A stretch of 64,000 bases of DNA. Source: Chrysopilus asiliformis. Its lineage: Eukaryota > Arthropoda > Insecta > Diptera > Rhagionidae. A model generated the notes under the pieces. The model was not told where the DNA came from, made no database searches, and saw nothing but the letters and a program-made list of their open reading frames with translations. Shown here in pieces: positions 23,431-34,863 of the stretch (positions within the stretch are counted from its first letter, which is position 1; the number at the start of each line of letters is the position of its first letter). The stretch lies in NCBI GenBank assembly GCA_964034945.1, contig OZ035962.1, positions 22,353,530-22,417,529 on the forward strand, read 5' to 3'. Both the position numbers and the translations under genes were made by a program.

Positions 23431-25504
23431 CAGTTGGCAAAAACTTTTTTTTCGCAAAACGAACACCCATCGGGAATCCTTGAATTTTAAGTGAATGGAA
23501 AGTTTTCAGTTTTTCTTCCTCAATATAATTCGCATAGACCAAAATTCTGCGTAGTTTACGAAAACTTTCGGAAGTTAATCACGATTTGAAACGTTTGCCA
23601 CTTTTTGATGGTTTTAAACAGAATTCAAGTTTCTCCCAAATGAATCCAAGAACTTTTACAACATCCCTCCCCGGCGAAAACATCGTATTATGACTGACCT
23701 CCAAAATAAGAGCTCCGTTGACCAATATTACGCCAAGCATCTTTAGTGAAATTATTCATACGTGTAGATGGTCCACATTGAAGTCGTGATTCGTGAGCAT
23801 AACGCACGACACACGATGGACATAATTATTTAAAAAAAAATCTGATGAATAACGCTAATAATGTTCATTTTAATTACAACTGCCCGAATAGAAATATGGC
23901 AACAATTGTTTCTATACGCAGTGAGTTATTTGGGTTAATCTTGGCAAATGATGGTAAGCCGATGGCGGTTATTTTGAATTCACGCGAAGACTCTGTCAGA
24001 CAATAATAATAACAATAGCTGACGAGGTTAAATGTTTAATGTCTTACGTGTGAATTGTGGTGGACCATCGTTAGCCAAACAAATTATCGTAAAAATACGA
24101 TTTTATCCAAAAATAGTCACCTCTTAACAGCCTTCGGAAGCGATCAAGGTCAACTTTATGTGAATGAAATTCGCTTTCGAAACTCTAACGTTTTTCCACA
24201 CTTACTTGAATTTTAAAATTTCGCACCTTCGATTTGGGAATAAAAAAAAACAAAACGCCGATGGTCGTAGATTTTGGACAAGTGATCGTAAAGAAATAAA
24301 TCTTCTGCCCAAGAAGAACTCGATTGGGTAATTTTCCAGATGATATCTGACGATTAATTTGATTAGTTTTGGGGTTAAAGTGTTTTCCTTTCACGAAACA
24401 CTTATTTCCAATAAAAATGGCACAGATAATTGCAAGAACTGTTAAATTTCAAGTCAATCAAGATTACCTGCTGTTTGATGCAGAAGTCGATGATGGCTAG
24501 TAATAATAAATGGTACTCGGAAACTTTAAATCTTTTTCGTTAATTAAACGCTGATCGAGCAATTTTTATGATTACTCATTGGTTGCTGAGATCATTCCTT
24601 TGCATAACCATAGAACGATGTGAGAATATTTGGTTAGAAGATTTAACAATCATCAACCGTTTGTATAATGATTTTTATCCAATTTCCAATGCTATTCTAT
24701 CTGGAAGTTTGTTTGCTGTTCTCTAGCTATTGTGGTTTATTTCATTCCTGTCCAATGTTTACAAGTATTATCAAAAATTTAATAAACTTATATTTCAACC
24801 ACTTTTTATTACGAACATGGATTTATTCAGGCCGAGAGTTCAAATGTCCAAAGACTTTAATGAGATTAGCGTTTGAAAAGGTGTAAAAATATTTTCTACC
24901 TGTCGCCACAGATCTTAAAACGATAAGTCAATAAAATTGAAATTTGATTTGATTAATATTCAAGTAGATTATTATTTTCTTTTTTAGTGACAGTGAAGAT
25001 TGAGTTATTTTCGAGGAAGGTTTTATAACATCATTGAAGTTCACAAAAATTCTGGATGAGAAGACATGATGTTTTCAGAATATATACGCACATAATCAGT
25101 CATAACCCGGAGATGCGACTTAAAAAAGTGAAAAAAAACTGTTTTAAAAGGTGATATTAAACTTTAGAACAATGTGTTAGCAAAGAATTCTCGTCCTTTT
25201 AAATTTTCCATTTTAATAGAAAAAAAATTTTAGGTGCCATAAAGCGTTTTTATTTGCAATTTTCAATGATTTTCCCCGGATCTTGGTATACATGTCAAAA
25301 AATTGATATTTGACGCTTCATTTCTCAAAAAAATAAATAATAATAATTTTTGAATCATGGAAGTTTTAGTTCATTCCAAATTTTGCGGGGAATAAGAAAA
25401 GCTACGAGTGTCAGGAGCTAATCGTCAAATCTTTATTTAAATTTTTTTTATTGAAGAAGGGGAAGGAGGGGAAGGAGTGGTTCAACTGGATTTTGATGTA
25501 TGAA
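23431..25504. other. Upstream DNA, mostly unannotated
   Basis: The only exon-like piece is 24468-24539. The rest is A+T-rich without recognised features. Confidence 0.5.
24468..24539 (-). other. Exon-like open frame with a splice donor
   Basis: On the minus strand, 24 open codons end in SEYHLLLLAIIDFCIKQQ at CAG|GTAATC (donor from 24467 down). The last ten codons are G/C-ending, but upstream a TAA lies in frame and no good acceptor is visible. On the plus strand the same region could start with an acceptor (GATGCAG). Neither reading is convincing. Confidence 0.15.
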
Positions 25505-25758
25505 TAAGGCTCCCATCTCATTTTGGCTAAAATACAGGATAAACCTGCGAAAATTAAGGATTTTACAGGATTTTACAGGATAAATTTTTCAAAATACAGG
25601 ATAAATACAGGATACAGTTCCATCCAAGTCATTTATTTGAAAAAAATTTACATAAAAAATGCAATACACTTGTGAATGTAATTATTATTGTATCATTGAT
25701 TAAGTGTAAAATCATTGCTTTTGTCGTCATTGTCAATTTCGAGAGTTTTATTATCAAC

Positions 25759-25926
25759 TCACGTGTTGTATTTGTCTTTAGAAGCTATTTTCCGAAGCAT
25801 TTCCGGCTGCGACGTCAGGAATTCATAGAATTCCAAGCAAGATAGTTTCATATTGGTTTTGATCGTGAGAGTCGCTTTTAATGTTTCAATTTTTAATCGA
25901 GTTTTCTCATCTGTCCACGTCCTGTT
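25759..25926 (-). pseudogene. hAT transposase C-terminal fragment
   Basis: An open frame of 55 codons ends at TGA (25759-25761). It begins NRTWTDEKTRL, continues NMKLSCLEFYEFL and ends LRKIASKDKY plus two residues. The W-T-D/N-E...R-L...-S-C-x-E-F-Y-x-F-L...L-R-K-I-x-S-x-x-K-Y pattern is typical of the C-terminal dimerisation region of hAT transposases. The frame is closed upstream by a TGA, so only the tail survives. Family assignment is by recognition, not a search. Confidence 0.6.
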
Positions 25927-26058
25927 TCAGTTCAAAAATTGAATATAAAATTTATATTCGGACACACAAAACGAACTGTAATAATATCTTGCACAGTGTT
26001 ACCAGCTTGTTTCTTGCGAAAGGCTATTTATTCTCTAGTCGCTACGAGTAGTGCCTAA

Positions 26059-26457
26059 TGCGGCAGTCACACGACGCTGTTTTGCCAGCGCTGCTAGATA
26101 TTGGGTCAGTAGCGCTGGCAAACAGCAAAACCGTCGTTTGACATTTGAATTTGGGCGATTTTTTAAATAATAAACGTAACACACAAATTTAAATGAATAA
26201 ACGTAAAAAAACAACTTAAAATAAACAAACTTTTCCACTTATCAGACTTTTGACAGCTCAGTAACCATGCAACAGGGTCACGTGATCCCTAGTAGCGCTG
26301 GCAAAGTAGAACGGTCTCTACTTCAATAGCGCTGCTAAAATCATCGCGCTGCTGCTGTTAGTAGCAGCCTACTAGGGTTCACACGGTGCTGCTGAAACGG
26401 CTGCTAACAGCCAAACAGCTAGCAGCGCTGGCAAAACAGCGTCGTGTGACTGCCGCA
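26059..26457. mobile_element. PIF/Harbinger-like MITE nested in the hAT remnant
   Basis: The 39-bp terminal inverted repeats match perfectly by eye (26059-26097 against 26419-26457), beginning TGCGGCAGTCACACGACGCT. They are flanked by TAA on both sides (26056-26058, 26458-26460), the target size of PIF/Harbinger elements. The interior repeats AGCGCTGGCAAA-type motifs and has no coding capacity. The perfect arms suggest a fairly young insertion. Confidence 0.85.
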
Positions 26458-28470
26458 TAAGTGTTCATAACATTTGTGCTAGTCTGAGCAAAACAGGAAC
26501 GATATGCGACATTTTCCTCATTAAATCTCGGTTATACAGGCAAATACAGGATAAATACAGGTTTTTGAAAAAAAAACAGGATCGAAAAAAAATACAGGAA
26601 AAATACAGGATAGAAAAAAATACAGGATTGCATTCAAAAATACAGGATAAACCTGTAAAATACAGGATAGATGGGAGCCTTATGTATGAATGAGTTATGT
26701 GAAATCCTATTCTAAACATATTTTACCTTTATAAAGTTTTCAATACGAGTCAAATTTTTCGAAAAAATTGCAAAAAACTGTTTCGTGTGTATGAGGAATT
26801 TTGCTCATTCAAGAACTTAACGTTACTATTTACGAAAAATTTCAACTGTACTCTAGCTCAATCCTTTCGAAATTTATGATGTTCACGGACCGACATACAG
26901 AAGGACAGAGAGACGGACGACAATTGGGTTGATGCGCTACAAACGGTATATTAAATCTAATATATTTCAGTAAGATTCTCCTATAGAGTACAAAAAAGCA
27001 TTTTTTTTCTTATTTTTTTCTTATTCTTAAATCTAGTTAGCAAACTAATTCGGAAATATAAAGTTTATGATCTAAATGATTGCTTCCGGTATTTAAAATG
27101 TTAATGAACAACAAAAGCTGCAATTAAGACTGAAGTAAAATTGATTAAATCGTTAAACTTCGTGTGAAGACTTTTCTTAGAATGTAGCATAAGATCCACT
27201 GAATTTTTACATCTTAGATTTTCTTTATTAAAAACATCAAACGGGGAATTAAGAAGTTCTATAAATTTAAAACCCAGAGATATTAAATTACGTTAATTCT
27301 TTTAAGATATGAAATCTTACAAAATTCGTGGTCTACCGCACCCTATAATACACAAAAAAAGTTATTGTTGAAGATACAATTGATATTTTCCAAAAAGCTC
27401 AAAAAATCAAATTGCGTTCATTAGGCTATTGTGTAAATTTCAATTACTGCAGCATTATTGGTTTATGTTTTATTGGCAACATAATTTCTGCCCGCAAATT
27501 GCATCTATTTGAGAAAAATCAAATTTCCTTTTATGAAAAAATAAATAACTGACCGTTGGTTCTTTCGATAAAAAATTCTATTAAATTACCTTTGATGTTC
27601 AGGTAACCGAAACAACCGCTGCCCGAATATATTCAATACACATAAATGGAATATTTTACGTTTTCTCCATATACACAAAAGTTGGTACATTTAATAAAAT
27701 CCAGTTAATAAATAATAAAAATAAATCTTTGAGCATAGGTTCGTGAAAATTTAAAACGCTTCAGTGGAATGCGATTTCGGAGCACCTGAGAGCTTTAAAC
27801 AACGGAAAATTCAACCGAGCGAAAATTATTAACATGAAAGTGGCAGTTATTCGGTGCTTGTTACTCGCTTTTCGAATTTAATGTTTTTCCTAACACTTTT
27901 ACTATAGTAATGGATGGAATCGATCGTAACGGCATCGAATGGGTGCAAAAGCTGCCAGTTTTCTCAATAATCACACCTGATCGATAATCAACAAAATCTG
28001 GTTAATATTACCTACCAGGTAAGCAAACATCATACGCTAGCATTCACTTTTCTTCAAGTCCTGTTTGTCGACATGAAATGCTATTTGTTTGGAATTTCGC
28101 TAAAAAACAAATCCTCTGCGCTCGTAATATTTAATTTAATAACACACTTGTTCCATTTACCGGAACGAGTTTTTTTTCCACCGATGATTATTATTATTAC
28201 GATTATTTTTACCTGGTTTTTGTTTTTTTTTTATCTTTATCGCGCATAAATTCTCGTAATCGTTACATTGGTCGTGGACCTCTGCGATGATGTGGCCGCG
28301 GCTGCTGTGCTTGCTGATGCTATTTCGTGCTGTTACTAAATTTTTCTTACTACGGTTGCTGGATTGGCCAACATTGGTCTCATTCTACTGGTCAGTTAAT
28401 GATATCGGATAAGCGTAAAGTGAACCATTGACTGGACAAAATACCAGTCGTGTTAATCCACTTTTTGCAG

Positions 28471-28553
28471 AACGATCGAGGTGGCAGTGGCGCAATCATC
28501 AGAAATCGACAACAGGCCAAAGACTTGTGCCTTGTGGTACACCACCCAGCCAG
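28471..28553 (+). other. Candidate internal exon, unidentified
   Basis: The 83 bases lie between an acceptor-like CTTTTTGCAG (28461-28470) and a donor-like GTAAGAGACG (28554-28563), with above-local G+C. All three plus frames are open, for example NDRGGSGAII... and TIEVAVAQSSE..., so coding frame cannot be chosen. On the minus strand part of it reads GGVPQGTSLWP, which resembles the GVPQG motif of non-LTR reverse transcriptases but hits a stop soon after. Exon, retroelement fossil and chance all remain possible. Confidence 0.25.
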
Positions 28554-29942
28554 GTAAGAGACGTAAGATTTTTTAAGGTGTAACAAACACGTCCCGTTGG
28601 ATGTATCAAGTCATATGACAAGCATTTGAACAGCTCAACCCGAATTAGTACTCATTATCATAAAATAGCAAGGAGACAGAATTAACTACCTTTAATTGCA
28701 TTTCGCTATTAGCTATGAAGATTTTATTTTATGAGATGGTTTTATCTCAAGGTGAACGAAACTAAATAGAAAGAAAAACTAACTGGCATAATAAAAAGGA
28801 AACTGAAACTGGATAGCATAAATAAGGGGTAAAAATTTACTGATGAATTAAAGTTTAATGCTTGGCAATTCTGTAGAACATTTGAACATAATTTGTTAAC
28901 AATCTCTTGTTGCGATTTTATTTCGGCAGATGGTTCGCAAATATGTAGGATCTTTTCGGATTTTTCAATAAGTAAAATCTTCTTCAACATCGATTGTTAT
29001 GAAACTTTTAATAGATTCACTAACTTCTTGCCAGCTGCAGACAAATCAAACTTTTGCGAGAGATTCAGCAGATCTAGGCGAATGCAAGTCTATCCAGCAC
29101 ATCCACATTCTTGCTATCATTCGCCGAATGCGTCAGTCATCACATTTTGTCTCGCATTATTAAATTTAGCTTTGAAATTGTACCGCAATATTCTGTACAT
29201 CTTCTGTCTCCACGTGTTTGTTCTTCAACCAATATTCGCCTGCGGCGCATTCAATTATAACATCTTTTAGTATGAATTTTTTTTCTGAAAATCTTGCATG
29301 AAGCGCAACTCCTGCTGTATTCTAAAGAAAAAGATACCTCAAAAATTGACATTTTGGACATATATTGGGATTTCCGCGGGCGCTGCTTTGTCCTGTTTCG
29401 TACTTTCACCAAAACTAACCAATAACAATTCACCAATTCACAAAAAATGGATTTACAAAAAAAAAGGATATTGGAAGTAGAGTGCAGTGAGATATTTCAA
29501 AGATGTATTTCGTTGTTCAAAAAATTTCTTACTTCAATTCATATGAGAACTCCATAATTCTCCCCCCAGAAAAAAACATGTTTTCCGTTCAGTTTCTACT
29601 GTATCCCAAATTTAATTTGTATGATAATCCTCTTACAATATTGATTGTCTCATGATAGTGTGGCAAGTCGCTGATCTCGGAATTTTTCAGGTTTCCCGAA
29701 ATGATCTTTTTTACTTTCCATAGAACTGGATTCCAGCATAATATAAACTAGTAGATTTTTCATTTCATTTAAATGGACGACGACGGTCGAATCGGGCCGG
29801 TATAGCGTGGACTTGTTATTTGACCGACCGGACATACCTTCACTCGAATCAGCCTACCTACCACGTATATTTTCACGTTATTATCGTGCATTTATCTAGC
29901 GGAGATTTAACTGGTTTCTGGTTTTTCTCGGCGAAATTATTT

Positions 29943-29965
29943 ATGGCGGACCGGGACAACAACAG
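29943..29965 (+). other. Candidate first coding exon (MADRDNN)
   Basis: ATG GCG GAC CGG GAC AAC AAC AG is followed directly by GTGAGC, a strong donor. The codons are G/C-ending in an A+T-rich setting and the start context ATTTATGG is acceptable. No downstream exon could be linked, and at 23 bases chance is a serious alternative. Confidence 0.2.
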
Positions 29966-32900
29966 GTGAGCTTGAATCTAATCTCAAAAAGTCAAGACAT
30001 TAATAGCTGATCTCGAATACCTGTAGCAAGTATGTATTTATATGCAAGTATCTAACAATTTAATCGAGTCGCTTAGAGTGGGTAGTTAAAACTGGACTAG
30101 CATAAAAATAGTTAATCAGTCAACTATCAAGGCGGCGATTTAACCAATTTAGTTATCCTTCGAGGCGAGGTAATTTTTCAACGCAAGATCATAAATAATG
30201 AAAGTGCATTTTTCTTATATTTGCGCGCGCGATCGTCAAATCGTATCGTACTTGAAGCTTAATTTTATTTTAATTGGAAAAATATTTGAACAGCATTATT
30301 TCACTTAAACTATGAGCAAATGCTGGCAAACACCATGGAAATAATTTCCTATTTGAAATTCATACCATCGTCGTATAGTTTGCTTTAAATTCTTTCCACA
30401 GAAACTTTTGTTACTCGATGCCGTCTTTGTCGTAATAAGTTTTAAAGTTTTATCTTCTTACGGCTTGGATGTGCCATGCCACGCTAGCAGATAATATGAC
30501 TAAACTTAAACGAAGCTTGAAAGTGGAATGCATATTATACAGGCTATGCTGCTATGCTACTATCTATGCTCAGTGTTGAAAATACCGGCTAGGAAAGGTT
30601 TTCTTTTGGGTGCGTATCACGGAAACTTGCAGCATTGTTCAAAGTTTACGAGTATCTTCATATATGAAACTCAATTTTTACGTGAGAGCCACAAAAAGTT
30701 TTCCTGGTTTCGTTATGCAAAGAGAAAAGAATCATTTTTTACAACAAAACTATGAAATTGGGATATAAAAGATATAAAGATAAATTCATATAAGATTTTT
30801 GAAATTTCATTTTGAGAAACGATTCGTTGTACGCCTCGTGACACTTTTTCGGATTTCATTTCTTCGCATCATATCAAGTTGATAATTTATTTTATTACAA
30901 AATGTAACGGTATAAATTTAAATGATGCTATAATTTTCATTTTAAAGTTTCAGTTATGACTTGATTGTGAGCCAAACAATATACGATGTACGTGATATCG
31001 ATGGAATTTCAAAGATTTAATGATGTAGGCATAAAAGAAAATTTGTTACCTTGAAGGTCAACATTTTATTATTTTTGTTTTGAAGAATTTTATAAACACA
31101 TGCTTTGTTGTCATAATTTGATATTTTTTTTCAGAGCCAAGATATTTTTCTGAAAATTAAAACATTCCAATGATGGGTTAAATTTCACTCCTGCAAGCAA
31201 AAGAATTTTTTTCACAATACTCCGAAAAACCATATTTCACAATGAAAACGTCCAACAATTTTAGTATGTACTCTCAAGAAGACATTAATCAAACAAAGCG
31301 TGTGACAATACAAAAATTTCCGGCAGTAGCTTAACAATGCAGAATTTTCGGATCTGCGAATTATATTGGAACAATAAACACTTTTATGAGACCTTCATCC
31401 CTGTGCGCTGTATTTTTACCGTGTAATATAGTACAGATTTCTACCTATAATGGTTTTTTGTGCAATTTTATTGTTTTTCTGGGATGTGTAACCAATCAAA
31501 GGCCTTTTTTCGATTTTCGGTAATTTACCAAAAAAGAAAAAAACAAAATTTTAATATAACAAAAATCAGAATTAATCCTTTAAGACTTTCATTCTGTGAA
31601 ATGAAAATTTTACACAAAATACTCTCAATATCCTGAGGAAACCTAACACGAAGTTTGCCAACACCAAGTTTGCCAGAAGTAAATTTCCTGTTCGAATGCC
31701 TAAAAAATATTAGTAGCGAAATTTCCTATTTTAACGGAAAGTCATTTACGGTCATTTATTTGTCTGGAATTTAAACACTACATAATCAGTCATTTGTATT
31801 CATAGCTTTGAGCTAAATTCTTTCCGACATTAAATTGCTGACTCTTAAGGGATTACGCTTTAATGCACACAGCAGTCCTATAAGATTGCAATTATAGCGA
31901 ATAATCGTTTTTTTTGCTGCTTCTATTCAGAAAGTTTTACAGAAAAATAGCAAAAAAAAGTAAAGGATTTTATGTTTACATAATTTTTCATAATTTACCC
32001 TCTTAAAAGGGTTGAAGCTCTAGCGCTTTCCTTCTTTTCTTCATTTTGGCTTTAAGTTTGCTAAAACAGAGGAATGGAAATGTTGAGTTGTTGCTAAATG
32101 CAAGTACATAAATGTATTTCATAAATATTTGAAATTGAAAAATAAACATTGCGATGTTTCAAAAATGCAGTAGGTATCAAAAACAGCAAGAAACGAGTCG
32201 GTAGAGTTATTTGTAACTCAATAAAGGATTTATTTGTTGATTTTGAAGGATTTTCTAGGGAAATATAAACCAGAAGAGTAAGAACTAGTGAAAAATTGTA
32301 TACAGAGGGGGTCAAGGGGAGGAAGACGAACAGGAAAAAATAAGTTTTACTCTCCATTGAGAATTGTTTAACCATCAATTTGAAGAGTTATTTGACTTTT
32401 CGCCTGCGGTGCATTTTAAGTTTAATAGTTTTCATTTAGACAAACATCCTTTGTAAGAAAATTTTGCCTGCGGCGTTGTTTTGGTATATCATTTAATTTT
32501 AAATTTGTATTATCGTACATTTGATTTTATTTTTCAATAACCGCGCCCCTCCCCCTTCAAATTAAATCTTGGGTGCGTTACTGATTGCAAGATATTAATT
32601 TTGGCAAGAAAGTAAATTACCCTCGTGCGGCTCCAGGGTAACCTACTAAAACTTCCCGAATTAGATGAAAATATAACCAGTAAACTTTTAGGCAGAGATG
32701 CCCTGGAAAATGTGTGGACGAGACGTGGCCGTGAACACCGCTTATATATATATAAAAAAACATAGAATATATGCAGTCTTATACACACCTCACATCATTT
32801 TCTCAAAATTTCAGCTCAATCGGTCAAGAGGTTTTCGAATTACAGGACAGGATTGTCGTTGGCTTGAGTCGTTTTTGAAAAACTCCGAAAAACCGCATGT

Positions 32901-34690
32901 TGGGTAATATGAGTTCTAGAAAGTAGGTTTGGTTCTTTGAAAATTGTGGGATTGTTTTTGAATATTTCAATGATTTCTTTATGTTCATCCAAAATTCAGA
33001 TACAATTCACTGAAACTTCAAAATCAATTCATTAAAATTTCATAAAAATTCTGCAATTCATGAAATATGCGGAAATGTTTTAATTACATTGAAATTAAAT
33101 CATTTCAATTAAAATACCTCTCAATTTTGTTGCTATTACCATCATAATTTATTTGTAACTAATTATACTGACACAAATTCACGCAATCCGAGTGATGTCA
33201 TTAAGTTATTGCGGTAAATCAGTAAAGGCATTTCGCGATGAATTTGTTGACACTTTTGTATCATTGACTTTCGCTTCACTGCGAATCGCGATTATGCGCA
33301 ATCCGTAACGCTGGTGTAGCCGCGTTCAATTCCATTTCTTCGACGTTTATTGCAAAATTCCTAACGCGTCGCACTTAAAAAAGCGACGTAAATTTCTGTG
33401 GTTCCAAATCGAAGAAATCGTCATCGTACCATGCAATCAGCTGCCAAAGTCAATGCATTTTACCTGCTTAAGGTGTTTTTTTTTGTTTTTGTTTTTGCAA
33501 GATTTTTTATTTTAATGTTTTCTTTTTGTCATTATCGCTTTATAAGCAAAAAACCGAAGCAGTTGCCCCATTTGCTGGTGGGTTCCCTTATACGATCACC
33601 CCACCACCATTTAGGTACCTGGAGCCGAGCCTATAGGAGCCCAGCGAACCCCAATAACTCACTCTCGCTGCGATATAGAGGCCTGATTATTTATTAAGTG
33701 ATGACATAACGTTTTTTTGCGGTTCCGTGTAATTTTTGATCACCTAAATACCGTCCAAGTCGCCGTGTATTAACGACTAAGTAGCTGCTGCTGCTGCTGT
33801 TCAGTTAATGTGATTTAAACCGCAGAGAAAATTATTTACTGGTATAAAAACCCTATAAGAAAAAACGAAAATCACACCAGCAAGCGATCAGTGATCGACG
33901 GCGCAATGACTTCAAGAATGTTTCCTTTCGATTTCACGTAACATACCTTGGGCTCCCACCTGTTTTGCCAAATGTTGAAAAAAAAATAGATGAAAAAAAA
34001 CATAGCGTGGTTTCGATTTCAAAGGCTGAACCTGCCACCCGCATTTTACCTTGCACGGTTTGGCAGAGATTTTTTCTGAGGATTTTTCGTAATCGCAACT
34101 GATATGCTAGCAATGACACCTCCATCCACGTGAAGTTCATGTAACTTTAACCTCTTACGCCTCATCGGGCGACTCTGACACAGATTTGATTTATGAAGCT
34201 ATTTGGGAGGTAAAATTTTGTTATTCTTTGTATGATAAAGAAAAAACTCTTTCATGAAACAAATTTAGAGGGTAAAAATATTTTTTTTAAAGAAAAACTT
34301 CAAAAAATCGAAGATATATGAAAACCAGACTATAATTCTAGCCCCCTTTTCAAAATAATTTATTTACGATTTGGGTTGCATTGCAAAATATATGGCGCAA
34401 CAAATTGGTGGCTGCAACATTTATGCAACGGGTTTTGCCCAGTTTTTGTGATCATAGTTCCAAAATAACTGTTGTGCAACCGTTATCGCTAAAACCCTTT
34501 TTTGACAAAGTAGGACAAGGGGGAGAGGGGTCGAGGCGATCAGTTGTGACGCCAATATAAACTTGCATCAGAAAATGCTGTAAGTATAAATTCCTTGGAC
34601 TAAAGTTGGTTATTTCTACCTCCATAGCACTGTTTGGAAGTGAAATATAAACGGGCACAATATAAACAACATAAAAAACGACCAATTTCC

Positions 34691-34863
34691 CACCGGTCAT
34701 AAAGTAACCGATTTACAACGGCTTTTTCCCAATCGGTCACAAGGCAACCAATTTGCAACAGGTTTTATTGTAACCGGTCACAAGGCAACCATCACATAAA
34801 CTGATTTGCAACTGCTACTTTACAACCAGGGTCACATTGTAACCTGAGTCGCAAATAGTTGCT
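34691..34863 (+). repeat. Degenerate tandem repeat of about 40 bp
   Basis: About four units carry the pattern CGGTCACAAGGCAACCAATT and TTGCAACAGG with variation. Related GCAACGGG words extend back to about 34376. Confidence 0.75.

Larger units (their letters stand above)
25505..26682 (-). mobile_element. hAT-type transposon remnant
   Basis: The ends are TAAGGCTCCCATCT (25505-25518) and its complement (26669-26682). TGTATGAA is repeated on both sides (25497-25504, 26683-26690). The subterminal regions are crowded with ACAGGATAAATACAGGAT-like repeats (25535-25615 and 26535-26670). It encodes a transposase C-terminal fragment on the minus strand and is interrupted by a PIF-like MITE (26059-26457). 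The edges could be read as AAGG ends with a 10-bp duplication, but the transposase fragment and 8-bp reading favour hAT. Confidence 0.8.
26683..34690. other. 8-kb upstream stretch without confirmed genes
   Basis: Two exon-like pieces on the plus strand are listed separately (28471-28553, 29943-29965). A transposon-derived motif (AGCTCAATCCTTTC, then GGACCGACATACAGAAGGAC) lies at 26855-26920. CGCCTGCGG motifs occur at 29237, 32400 and 32466. A TATAAAAA at 33843 has no assignable start downstream. I see no complete gene. Confidence 0.5.

Noticed and set aside
33842..33900. TATA box (TATAAAAA) with a TCAGTG initiator
   Set aside because: Spacing is about 45 bases, longer than usual, and no supported exon follows.
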